Shown: positions 15,143-23,650 of the stretch, piece by piece
Layout: every line of letters begins with the position of its first letter
Numbering within the stretch: the first letter of the stretch is position 1
Assembly (NCBI RefSeq): GCF_029223585.1
Contig: NZ_CP119424.1
Location: forward strand, 1,488,001 to 1,552,000
DNA: 64,000 nt
Reading direction: 5' to 3'
DNA from: Photobacterium sp. DA100
Lineage (GTDB): Bacteria > Pseudomonadota > Gammaproteobacteria > Enterobacterales > Vibrionaceae
Made by a program: the position numbers and the translations under genes
The notes under the pieces: model-generated
Database searches by the model: none
The model's input: the letters and a program-made list of their open reading frames with translations, nothing else
What the model was told of the DNA's origin: nothing

Positions 15143-17113
15143 TCAGTATCGGTATTCCCAGGTCACAAAACCAAAGTAGCCGTCGTATTTCTGATTGACA
15201 TCCCCCATATTGGCCGTTTCGCCATTAAACAGGTAGTCGTCCTCAGAGAAGTTCTCGTATCGCATATCAACGCGAATAGTCTGGTTCTCATTTAGACGAT
15301 AGTCGCCTTTCAGCTCAACACGGTGTCCTTTAGAACTGTTGTTCGGGTAACGGTAACCAGAACCTGTGGTATCCGTTCGTCCCCGACCGTAGTGGTAACT
15401 GTAGTCCAGCGCGATATCCAACTTCTTGGAGAACAGGTTATCACGACTCAAACCAATACCGACCGTTGTAATGTCATCCTCAATCGAGGTCGAGTATCGA
15501 CCCCAGTCAGGCTCATTACTATTGGCGTGCTGCTGCTCGGAACGAATAGACTGCTGGTTATAATAGGCATAGCCCGTGGTATCGTTTTCTAGATAGACAT
15601 TGATACCCAAATCATACCCGTAGTCCTGCCCCTCACTCATACCAACATCCGGGGTCGGGTATTGCTCGTCGGCATACCAGGCCTCAGCTGTTAGCTGAAC
15701 GTTTTCGCTAACGTCATAATTGGCATCACCGCGAAGTTCGATGCGATCGCGATCCGCCAGATAGTATTGGCGCAGATTCACATCTGTACTGCTCGAGTTG
15801 TGCCAATCAGAGCCGTCCCGTGTCTGGTAGGACAGCTTAGCACCGGCACTCCAGTCGGCGTCAGGGCGATAGCGAGCGCTCAGGTACACCGTATGGTCTT
15901 CGGTTCTCTCACGATCGGCATATTCGCGCTTATCATACCGGTAGTCGTAACCAGCACTCATGCGCAACGAGCGGCTGAAGCGATGATCAACAGCAGTGCC
16001 CAGGCGGCTTTGGGTACGGTCATACTCGGTCCGGGTCACCCCCACCAACGCATCAAGATCAGAGCGATCATCGCGATCACGATAATCTGCCGTCACTTTC
16101 AGGCTGGTTTTGCGGGTCAACCGGTTGAGGTAGTTAGCATCCACCTGCCACGTATTCACATGACCCTTGAAGTTGCTCTTCCTGTTATGAGCATCCGGGA
16201 AGGCATCCAGACCACCATCAGAGGTGGCCTGAGACCACATGATACGGCTGTTAAGGCTCTGCCTGTCCCAGCGGTAGTTGCCTGACAATGCCAGCTGATG
16301 AAACTCATTATCCGGCTCCAGCGAGAACTGGTTCACGTAGGGATCGCTACTCGGCCCGTAATACAGTGCCGTATAGTCATTCCTGAAGATCGAGGTACGG
16401 TAGGCGAAATCCACCATCCAGCGCTCTTCCAAATAGCTCAGTCCAGCACTTGCATTCAACGTCTCATGCTCAATCGGCTTTTGCATATAACCCGGCACAC
16501 TACCCACACCTGGGACCGTAGAGGTATAGAAGGATTTCGTCCCTTCTTTCTTCTCAAAGGTCATATCGGCATAGGGGCGCCAAGGCGTATGCGGTGTATA
16601 TTTCACACCCAAATCGAGTTTCTTGCGCGTCACTGACTTATCGAATGCTTTCAAGTCACCCGATGTCTGAACATTGCTGCTACCGCTGTAGGCACTCAGG
16701 CTTGAGTTGTTCCAGTAGTACGGCGTTTCACTGTAACTACCCCGTACCCTTAGCCCGTCGTAATGGCCGATCTCGCCCTTCAAGAGAAAGCGGTCAAAGC
16801 CCAAGTCCTCAACCTTTACCTTCTGGTAGAAGCCATCATCATCATGCCGCTCAAGATCAGCATTGAAACTGCCGACCATGCCTTCACCGGTATTTGCCGG
16901 CACCCAGTTGTTAAACCGGGTTGAACCGCCATTGTCGCTATAACCAGCGCCAAAGCCGACGGTTCCAGTCCACTCGCCATCACTACTGCAATCACTGCAA
17001 CGCCAACGGCTGGTATCAGCCTCGCCGGCATTCTGCAGAGCATAGTCTCCCTGCGCCAGCGCAGGGAAAGCCAATGCTGCAGTTATTGATAACCATAATG
17101 GAGATAATTTCAT
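15143..17113 (-). CDS. mtrB: MtrB/PioB-family outer-membrane beta-barrel
   Basis: A 656-residue barrel that holds the decaheme MtrA in the outer membrane so that electrons can cross it. The signal peptide ends at about residue 21 (ALAQ), a CxxC pair (C39, C42 in RWRCSDC) sits near the mature N-terminus as in MtrB of Shewanella, and alternating amphipathic strands run to an aromatic C-terminus (WEYRY). Length is close to Shewanella MtrB. The AAGGAG ribosome-binding site overlaps the mtrA stop; the gap is only 10 bp, so the genes are coupled. The long complementary-strand reading frames here are coding-frame shadows. Confidence 0.93.
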   Translation of the reverse strand: MKLSPLWLSITAALAFPALAQGDYALQNAGEADTSRWRCSDCSSDGEWTGTVGFGAGYSDNGGSTRFNNWVPANTGEGMVGSFNADLERHDDDGFYQKVKVEDLGFDRFLLKGEIGHYDGLRVRGSYSETPYYWNNSSLSAYSGSSNVQTSGDLKAFDKSVTRKKLDLGVKYTPHTPWRPYADMTFEKKEGTKSFYTSTVPGVGSVPGYMQKPIEHETLNASAGLSYLEERWMVDFAYRTSIFRNDYTALYYGPSSDPYVNQFSLEPDNEFHQLALSGNYRWDRQSLNSRIMWSQATSDGGLDAFPDAHNRKSNFKGHVNTWQVDANYLNRLTRKTSLKVTADYRDRDDRSDLDALVGVTRTEYDRTQSRLGTAVDHRFSRSLRMSAGYDYRYDKREYADRERTEDHTVYLSARYRPDADWSAGAKLSYQTRDGSDWHNSSSTDVNLRQYYLADRDRIELRGDANYDVSENVQLTAEAWYADEQYPTPDVGMSEGQDYGYDLGINVYLENDTTGYAYYNQQSIRSEQQHANSNEPDWGRYSTSIEDDITTVGIGLSRDNLFSKKLDIALDYSYHYGRGRTDTTGSGYRYPNNSSKGHRVELKGDYRLNENQTIRVDMRYENFSEDDYLFNGETANMGDVNQKYDGYFGFVTWEYRY

Positions 17114-17123
17114 GACACTCTCC

Positions 17124-18080
17124 TTAGTATCTCAATGCGCTTCCACGAGGGTGGTTGGAGCCGTGGACCTGGTTATGACAGTTCATACAGCTTCCGCCCC
17201 GCACTCGCAGATCATTCTCTGGGATATCAACATTGGCGTGAGGCACCTTGTGACAATCCTGACACAACTGAGGAAGGCGCTTGTCCAGCATTCCGCTGTT
17301 GATCGAACCATGCGGGTTGTGACACAAGGTACAGTCTTCCGTCACCGGCTCATGCTCCCACAAGAACGGACCACGCTTTTCGGCATGGCAGTCATAGCAG
17401 GTTTCGTTGATCGACGAGAAGTTCAGGCTGTACTCATTCACCGTCTGGTGCGGATCGTGACAGCTCGAACACTGCATATCACCGTTTAGGATCGGGTGGC
17501 TGGTGCGTTTGTGGAGATCCGATTTTGTTTTCGAGTGACACGAGGTACAGGTTTCAACCTGTAGCTTCGGCGTCATCATAGGATCATCCTTCTGGTGAAC
17601 CTTATGACAGCTCGAACAAGACAGATCTTCAAACGCGTGCTCGCTGCTGTGCCAGGCCGATCGGCTTGAATCGGTATGACACGACAGACACACGCTGTTC
17701 TGCTTCTCCGGTGACACTGGTGAATTCGGGCCGAATGTGATCATCGGCTCGCGCATCTGACCCCGGCGAGGGTTTCGAGGGTGGTTGTCAGCCGGACCAT
17801 GACAAGCTTCACATTGCTTGTCGCTCATCGGCCCATGCTTGTTGGCCGCCATTCCGTGAATGTTGTCAAAAATTCCAGTCGCAGGTTTTTCAGACTGATC
17901 GTCATGACAACGCATACAGCCATCAGCCCCCTGGCGGGAATATTTGCCATCACTGAACTTCTGATCCAACACCGCCTCGATCTCTTCACGAGGATCAACA
18001 TCTGCGGCATGCACCGACGCAACCATGCCCACCAACGCAAGCATCACCGCTACGAGCCACCGCTGAATTGTTGTATTCAT
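17124..18080 (-). CDS. mtrA: MtrA/DmsE-family decaheme periplasmic cytochrome c
   Basis: A 318-residue cytochrome with a signal peptide ending near residue 25 (SVHA) and ten CXXCH haem-binding motifs (CMRCH, CEACH, CLSCH, CSSCH, CTSCH, CSSCH, CYDCH, CTLCH, CQDCH, CMNCH). In Shewanella this protein threads through the MtrB barrel and passes electrons from periplasmic cytochromes to MtrC. Length and haem count match MtrA. It is the middle gene of mtrC-mtrA-mtrB. GGAAACTCTA serves as ribosome-binding site. A strong hairpin separates it from mtrC. Confidence 0.95.
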   Translation of the reverse strand: MNTTIQRWLVAVMLALVGMVASVHAADVDPREEIEAVLDQKFSDGKYSRQGADGCMRCHDDQSEKPATGIFDNIHGMAANKHGPMSDKQCEACHGPADNHPRNPRRGQMREPMITFGPNSPVSPEKQNSVCLSCHTDSSRSAWHSSEHAFEDLSCSSCHKVHQKDDPMMTPKLQVETCTSCHSKTKSDLHKRTSHPILNGDMQCSSCHDPHQTVNEYSLNFSSINETCYDCHAEKRGPFLWEHEPVTEDCTLCHNPHGSINSGMLDKRLPQLCQDCHKVPHANVDIPENDLRVRGGSCMNCHNQVHGSNHPRGSALRY

Positions 18081-18103
18081 TAGAGTTTCCTATTTTCCAA
18101 CAG

Positions 18104-18129
18104 TTATCCGGGGGCATGCCCCCGGATAA
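18104..18129 (-). other. Strong mtrC-mtrA intercistronic hairpin
   Basis: Perfect 11-bp stem TTATCCGGGGG / CCCCCGGATAA with a CATG loop in the 55-bp gap. There is no T-tract on either strand, so it is unlikely to be a simple terminator. It may protect the mtrC message end or tune the ratio of surface cytochrome to barrel complex. Confidence 0.6.
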
Positions 18130-18135
18130 GCTCAC

Positions 18136-20328
18136 TTAACGGTAGTCGTAGATGTTATGGACACGATCAACGCCGGCTTCCTGACCAACCGCGTGACACG
18201 ATGCACACTGCTCAGTACCGGTAGCTTCTTCGGCGGTATCTGCCGCAAACACCGCGCCATTACGCAGCATGTGGCTGATAGCTTGATCACCGGCAGCAGG
18301 GCTGCTGGTGTTTACCTTGCCCAATGCAGACTCCAAGTGACAGCTACCACAAGTCACCAAGGCCGGGCTGAAGTACTTCGCTTCGCCACCAACATTGATC
18401 GCCGATGGACGGGCGTTCTGTTGATTTGGCAGGTTATACTGCTCAGCGGTGTGACACGACTCACAGTTGTTCAGGGCGCCAGGGAAGTCAGAACCGCCTT
18501 CGCGTTTCGAACCAAAGGCATGGAACGAGTGAACATGGTATTTCAGATCGCCAGGGATCCCATCGTACCAAGAGACACGCTCCGCATTGTGACAGCTTGC
18601 ACATTGGTACAGCTCCGTCGCAGCATGGCTTTCCAAGTGGATGGTGAAGCCTTCGTGACAGGTCGAACACAGTTCCTTTTCAGCGCCAAAGACAAACTGG
18701 TGATTGTCGCTAAAACCACTCTGGTCAAACGATGCTGTCGTGGTATTGGCTGCAATCAGGCCGCGGTTATTGATGTTTTCAAAATCAGTAAACGAAGCAC
18801 ATTCTTTCAGCTCACCACTACGGCGATCGGCACACAGCGGCATCTCTGCAACCGATACGGTCAAGATAGAACCGGCTTCAGGCTGCTTGTCGTCTTCACC
18901 GAAAGTTTTGCTACAGCTAAACCACCCATTGCCTTCCGCGGTACACGCATCGCTGGCGAGGTTAATGGTATTTGCCGCAACAAAGTTCAGCGGTGACGAA
19001 TAACCGATTTCTGCACCCTGACCATTATCCCAGTTGATCAGCAAGTAAGCCTTACCAGTCTTGATAAATGGAGTCAGTTCCGACATCGCTTCGATACCGC
19101 GACCATCTAGCATGACGCGAGCACGTACATGGTAGGTCGAAGCAGAGAAGCTGGCTTCTTCGATAGTAACATCGACCAAGTCGCGCGCCATCACCAGGTT
19201 GTCAAGGCGTCCCAGGTGGACACTGCGTGCACTGCGCGCGGCATCGGAACCATCGTCTTCATACGGCTTGTGACACCCGGTACAGGTAGGCCTATTCCAG
19301 TCCGTACCAAGACGACCTGGGTGGGCAGAACTACCGGCTTGGCTGCCTTCAGCAGAAGAATCACGGTACAGGTGACAGGTTTCACAAGTCTGCTGGCTCG
19401 GATGCTCGAACCAGTTGTTGGCATCCGGTGTTTTCTCCGACACGTCGTTGTGGCAGGTGGTACAGTTGCGCGCATCCTGTGGGAACGGGCTGCCAACGAC
19501 AACAGGGTTGCCTTCTTCGTCTACGACCGGCTCTTTATCGCTACCAACCTGGAAGATGTTACCGTGTTTCTGGTGCACAATCGCCGACAATGGGCGACGG
19601 CTAGGCGCGGCACCCGGGTTACTGTCGTTGTGACAAGCAGCACAAACCGCGAAATTGTTATCAATCGCACGATAGCCTGACGAGTGATAAAGAGGTTCAC
19701 CCATGTGGCAGCTTTCACAGTTTTCATATTCGATAATGTTTCTCGACACCGTTTCCACTGCCGCGGATGGGTCAGGTACCCACTCATGGACATGGGTAAA
19801 GCCATAGCCCTGCTCGCCGTAGGCCATCACGATGCGGTGCAGCTTGTCGGCATCCCAGGCAATAAAGCCTTCGTTATCAGCAGAGTCCGGGATATGCGGA
19901 TCAACCACTTTGAGGATATCCGGAATAGCAAAGGTGTAAGAATACCCCCCATCCTTTTGTTCCAGCACCCCATCAGTAACCCGCTCCATACCGGCTTTAC
20001 TGTTGGAGCTACTAGAGTGGTGGAAGCTCTTCCAGTAACTGTTGCCATCGCGCTCACCACCACTGCGCTGAGGCATCGCCTTCATTACCGCAATTCTGAA
20101 GTCTTTATTCAAATCGAACTGGTACGGCTGGCCAAACCCGTCATTGACGGTAAAGTCGACCACCAGTTTCGTCTCACCGGTTTCTAGAGTCTTCAGCTTC
20201 GGTGTGCTGACATTGACCGTGAAGTCACCTTGTATCGGTGGCGGCGTATTTTGATCTTTTTTGTCTGTATTACATGCTGCAAGCAAGCCACATAGCAATA
20301 CAACCCACATTGCTTTTAGTATCTTCAT
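18136..20328 (-). CDS. mtrC: OmcA/MtrC-family decaheme outer-membrane lipoprotein cytochrome
   Basis: A 730-residue cell-surface cytochrome. It begins with a lipoprotein signal (LLAAC, acylated Cys19) and carries ten CXXCH motifs in two groups of five (CESCH, CAACH, CTTCH, CETCH, CTGCH; then CSTCH, CASCH, CESCH, CGSCH, CASCH) separated by beta-rich stretches, the domain I-IV arrangement of OmcA/MtrC proteins. It delivers electrons to extracellular minerals, flavins or electrodes. Exact orthology to MtrC versus OmcA is not decided by sequence alone, but the operon position is that of mtrC. AAGGAACAGAAG precedes the ATG. Confidence 0.93.
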   Translation of the reverse strand: MKILKAMWVVLLCGLLAACNTDKKDQNTPPPIQGDFTVNVSTPKLKTLETGETKLVVDFTVNDGFGQPYQFDLNKDFRIAVMKAMPQRSGGERDGNSYWKSFHHSSSSNSKAGMERVTDGVLEQKDGGYSYTFAIPDILKVVDPHIPDSADNEGFIAWDADKLHRIVMAYGEQGYGFTHVHEWVPDPSAAVETVSRNIIEYENCESCHMGEPLYHSSGYRAIDNNFAVCAACHNDSNPGAAPSRRPLSAIVHQKHGNIFQVGSDKEPVVDEEGNPVVVGSPFPQDARNCTTCHNDVSEKTPDANNWFEHPSQQTCETCHLYRDSSAEGSQAGSSAHPGRLGTDWNRPTCTGCHKPYEDDGSDAARSARSVHLGRLDNLVMARDLVDVTIEEASFSASTYHVRARVMLDGRGIEAMSELTPFIKTGKAYLLINWDNGQGAEIGYSSPLNFVAANTINLASDACTAEGNGWFSCSKTFGEDDKQPEAGSILTVSVAEMPLCADRRSGELKECASFTDFENINNRGLIAANTTTASFDQSGFSDNHQFVFGAEKELCSTCHEGFTIHLESHAATELYQCASCHNAERVSWYDGIPGDLKYHVHSFHAFGSKREGGSDFPGALNNCESCHTAEQYNLPNQQNARPSAINVGGEAKYFSPALVTCGSCHLESALGKVNTSSPAAGDQAISHMLRNGAVFAADTAEEATGTEQCASCHAVGQEAGVDRVHNIYDYR

Positions 20329-21063
20329 CTTCTGTTCCTTGATGAGGATTTATTCTTATTGGACTAAATGGGCACTAATATCTCTATCCAAGCAGCAATG
20401 GTACCGACCTCATTACGACATCCGATGAACAATCCAACCGCAAGAACCTAAGCGAAAACATAATCAACAACGTGCATATCAATAATCAACAAAGTAAGCC
20501 TAAAAATAAAAGATTACCTATATGCAAAATGTATCAATGGCTATTCATAGATACCTTGCAGATGAAACATTCTAATATCAAGTTCGAAAATTTGATCTTT
20601 GTCTCATTCGCCACCGCTTTTATAAATATAAATCAGCGCCCCTGAATAATTTATTTTTTTAACTGTTCACTATAACGACCACCCTCCCCTAACAGCTTAA
20701 AAATAATATGTCAAGCACGGAGTTAGTGACCTTCAACCCAAAGGTACACATTTCCCGTGCAACAACCTTAAGGGTTATAAAACAGCAAGTTACATAGCAA
20801 AGGTCATAAACCAGCATCTGGTATATATGTTATTTATCAATAAGATAGAGCAGATCTTGTATTTCACAAATCTGTCATATCGTATGTTGATATATATCCA
20901 AAACATATAAAACAGATAAATTATTAGCACTTAAATGCTCGTGATAATAATCAGCCAAAATGCAAACTAACCCTTAATGATTATTTACAATTTATCATAA
21001 CCACACTTTTCCTGTTAGAATATAATAAATTTGAAAATAATTGTTGCTGCGGAGTTTGCTTGT
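20329..21063. other. Divergent intergenic region mtrC / pdsA
   Basis: About 735 bp, distinctly AT-rich, with no credible protein gene. It must hold both divergent promoters. I see one FNR-like site (20887-20900), an imperfect stem-loop at 20851-20874, and a TATAAT near 21021-21026 that may be the -10 for the plus-strand genes. Confidence 0.6.
20887..20900. promoter_or_regulatory. FNR-like site
   Basis: TTGAT-ATAT-ATCCA matches the FNR consensus TTGAT-N4-ATCAA at 9 of 10 positions. Its place between the two cytochrome transcription units fits anaerobic induction. Since the region is AT-rich, a chance match is possible. Confidence 0.4.
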
Positions 21064-21681
21064 ATGTCGTTTTTAACAAAAACAAAAAAAACAGCTTTAT
21101 TAATTGCTCTATCTTCTAGTTTCATTGCATTTAACGCCCACGCTCTTTCAGATGAACTGATCCAGAGCTGTGAGTCTTGCCACGGCCCTGCAGGGGTCAG
21201 TACTCAAACTGATATTCCAACGATTGCCGGTATCCCTGAGTGGAACCTGAGCGATCAAATGATGCAGTATTTAGATGGCAGACCAGCCAAAACGGTTAAC
21301 TATGTTCATGGCGATACCAGCAAGACAGATGACATGGCTACCATTGTTGAATCACTTAGCGAAGATCAGATTGAAGCTCTAGCCGCTCATTATGCCGAAC
21401 TACCTTTTGTCCGCGCTCAGCAGCCTTTCGATGCCGATCTAGCAGCTATGGGTAAAGAGCTTCACGACAAGAGCTGTGCTCGCTGCCACGCTGACGGCGG
21501 AAGTGACCCATTTGATGAAGCCTCTATTCTTGCGGGCCAGAAAAAAGGCTACCTATTGGCTAGTATGATGGAATACAAAAATGGCCAGCGCGATGCTGAC
21601 AAGAGCATGGTTGACGCTATCAAGGCCATGAGCGATGACGACATCAAAGCTGTAGTTGAATACTACGCTAGCTACCAATAA
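21064..21681 (+). CDS. pdsA: Diheme periplasmic cytochrome c, PdsA-like
   Basis: About 205 residues with a Sec signal peptide (cleavage near NAHA before LSDE) and two cytochrome-c domains of the c4/c553 type, each with one CXXCH (CESCHGPAG, CARCHADGG). I chose the ATG at 21064 with GCGGAG upstream over an earlier TTG, because it places the lysine-rich signal peptide at the N-terminus. In Vibrio natriegens and Aeromonas a diheme cytochrome called PdsA carries electrons from CymA to MtrA; gene order here is the same. The name is assigned by context and haem count. Confidence 0.8.
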   Translation: MSFLTKTKKTALLIALSSSFIAFNAHALSDELIQSCESCHGPAGVSTQTDIPTIAGIPEWNLSDQMMQYLDGRPAKTVNYVHGDTSKTDDMATIVESLSEDQIEALAAHYAELPFVRAQQPFDADLAAMGKELHDKSCARCHADGGSDPFDEASILAGQKKGYLLASMMEYKNGQRDADKSMVDAIKAMSDDDIKAVVEYYASYQ

Positions 21682-21695
21682 TAGAGGGAAGCACC

Positions 21696-22265
21696 TTGAG
21701 TAACCCTCAACAAAAAAAGGGCTTATGGAGTAAGCCCAGCAAAAAATGGCTACTGGGTATTCCGCTTGGTGGCATCCTAGCTTTTATTTTGGGAGCCTTT
21801 GCTTTAGGTGGTTTCCACTACGGCATGACCTACACCAATAACAATGATTTCTGTTATGGCTGTCATGTTGGCATGGATACTATCGTTGAAGAGTATGAAG
21901 CGTCACCACACTTTACCAATACCAAAGGGGTGGTAGCTGCGACCTGTAGCGACTGTCACGTTCCTCAGGAGTTTTTCCCGAAAATGGCACTCAAAATTGG
22001 TGCTAGTGTCGACATCATTCATATGATCACCGGAAAAATTAACCTTGAGAACTTTGAATCGGAGCACCGCCCTCGCCTTGCCGAGAAGGTCACTCACGAG
22101 TTCAAGGAAAATGACTCTAAACAGTGCCGCTATTGTCATGATGTGACGCAAATGGACTTTGAAAATCAATCTCGCAACGCGTCACGACGCCACCAGACAA
22201 TGGAAGCACGTGGCCTGACATGTATTGATTGTCACGCAGGTATTGCCCACAAGCTACCAGAATAA
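21696..22265 (+). CDS. cymA: NapC/NirT-family tetraheme quinol dehydrogenase, CymA-like
   Basis: A 189-residue cytochrome with one N-terminal membrane anchor (about residues 18-42) and four CXXCH motifs (CYGCH, CSDCH, CRYCH, CIDCH). It takes electrons from menaquinol and passes them to periplasmic carriers. Length is nearly that of Shewanella CymA. Translation seems to start at TTG (21696), with AGAGGGAAG as a good ribosome-binding site and no upstream ATG. It follows pdsA by 14 bp, so they form one operon, ended by a strong terminator. Confidence 0.88.
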   Translation: MSNPQQKKGLWSKPSKKWLLGIPLGGILAFILGAFALGGFHYGMTYTNNNDFCYGCHVGMDTIVEEYEASPHFTNTKGVVAATCSDCHVPQEFFPKMALKIGASVDIIHMITGKINLENFESEHRPRLAEKVTHEFKENDSKQCRYCHDVTQMDFENQSRNASRRHQTMEARGLTCIDCHAGIAHKLPE

Positions 22266-22274
22266 AAATAATAA

Positions 22275-22306
22275 CGCCTCTGAGGAAACTCAGAGGTGTT
22301 TTCTTT
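22275..22306. terminator. Terminator after cymA
   Basis: Stem CCTCTGAG / CTCAGAGG with GAAA loop followed by TGTTTTCTTT on the plus strand; ends the pdsA-cymA transcript and abuts the convergent hpd stop codon. Confidence 0.85.
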
Positions 22307-23385
22307 CAACTCTCATCATCCTGCACCAATACACCACGGCGTATCTGATCTAGCTCTATGGATTCAAACAAGGCTTGGAAATTACCTTCACCAAAACCTT
22401 CGTTGCCTTTACGCTGAATGATTTCGAAGAACACTGGGCCAATTACTGTATCAGTAAAGATTTGCAATAAAGTACCCGTTTCATCGCCGTCTATCAGTAT
22501 CTTCAGCTGATTGAGCTTGGCGACATCTTCATGGTGACCGGGCAAGCGCTGGTTGATCCCCTCATAATAGGTATCGGGCGTATCCATGAATATTAATCCG
22601 CCCGCCTTCAGTTTTGATACGGTTGCAAAGATATCATCGGTACTCATAGCAATATGCTGGATCCCTTCACCATTATATTGGTCCAGGTATTCTGCTATCT
22701 GGGATTTATCATCACGGGATTCATTGATCGGGATCCGGATTTTTCCGCACGGGGCGGTCATCGCTCGCGACAGCAGGCCTGTCATTTTGCCCTTTATATC
22801 AAAATGTCTAATTTCTCGAAAATTGGCAATACGCTCGTAAAAACTTGCCCATAAATCCATGTTTCCCTGTTTGACATTATGGGTAAGGTGGTCAATCACA
22901 AGCAGACCGGCATCTCGCTCTTGCATTCGAGCTTGGTAGTCAGGATAAAAATCAAAATCTATATCATAGATGTTGCTCTCGCCGTATCGGTCTACCAAAT
23001 AGATCAACGATTCGCCAATTCCATAGACAGCCGGAATATTCAACTCCATCGGGCCAGCCTGCGGGGGACATGCGGTTGCGCCTTTTGCTACAGCGTAGGC
23101 CAACGCTTTGACAGAGTCGGCAACCCGAAATGCCATCGCATTGACGCTCGCACCGTGAACCCCAGCAAAGCCTGCGGCTTGCGAGTGTCGTTCCCCATTG
23201 ACGATAAAATTGATATCACCTTGGCGGTATAGCCAGACAGATTTGTGCTTGTGCTTGGCCACTTCGGCAAAACCCATATCATGAAAAAGTTGTTTTAGGT
23301 TTGCGATCCCTTCGGGGGTTGGGGCGGTATATTCCACAAACTCAAAGCCATCTGTCCCTAGTGGGTTCTCAATCATCTTCATCAT
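22306..23385 (-). CDS. hpd: 4-Hydroxyphenylpyruvate dioxygenase
   Basis: A 356-359-residue iron enzyme that turns 4-hydroxyphenylpyruvate into homogentisate in tyrosine breakdown. Two vicinal-oxygen-chelate halves are present; the iron ligands appear as His in IDHLTHNV, His in IQHIAMSTDD and Glu in VFFEIIQRKG. Three in-frame ATGs lie close together; the third (23376) is best spaced from AAGG, so the protein may begin MIENPLGTDGF. No homogentisate dioxygenase or maleylacetoacetate isomerase gene is adjacent, so homogentisate may be used elsewhere or end in pyomelanin. A weak TyrR-like box lies about 100 bp upstream. Confidence 0.95.
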   Translation of the reverse strand: MMKMIENPLGTDGFEFVEYTAPTPEGIANLKQLFHDMGFAEVAKHKHKSVWLYRQGDINFIVNGERHSQAAGFAGVHGASVNAMAFRVADSVKALAYAVAKGATACPPQAGPMELNIPAVYGIGESLIYLVDRYGESNIYDIDFDFYPDYQARMQERDAGLLVIDHLTHNVKQGNMDLWASFYERIANFREIRHFDIKGKMTGLLSRAMTAPCGKIRIPINESRDDKSQIAEYLDQYNGEGIQHIAMSTDDIFATVSKLKAGGLIFMDTPDTYYEGINQRLPGHHEDVAKLNQLKILIDGDETGTLLQIFTDTVIGPVFFEIIQRKGNEGFGEGNFQALFESIELDQIRRGVLVQDDES

Positions 23386-23485
23386 CCTTATCTGCTTAAA
23401 ATCAATGCGGTCAATGACCTTATCTAAAGAATTAGCAGCTCTCTAAATGGATGAGAAATTCGTGCTGCAAACCATGTTGCAAAAC

Positions 23486-23503
23486 TGTAAAATGACTTTG
23501 TAA
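23486..23503. promoter_or_regulatory. Weak TyrR-like box
   Basis: TGTAAA-N6-TTGTAA resembles the TyrR box TGTAAA-N6-TTTACA; the left half is perfect, the right half shares three of six bases. Its position about 100 bp upstream of hpd makes it worth noting. Confidence 0.25.
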
Positions 23504-23650
23504 ACCCAACTTGCCAACCACATCTTTACCTAGACGCGAGCTTGCCGTCTCAGTTTTTGTTTTGTTCTGATTTGCCAGTGAGACTTTGCTTGTCTCATCA
23601 CCAAAGAGGAAATTTAACACTACAGTTATTACTGAAGGAGGGTATGTGTT

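Noticed and set aside
18157..18996. Long open frame opposite mtrC
   Set aside because: It is the complementary frame of a cytochrome gene with intact haem motifs; the translation has no family features. Coding-frame shadow.
20580..20620. TATCAA...TTTGATC as a second FNR-like site
   Set aside because: The half-sites are in the wrong orientation and spacing for FNR.
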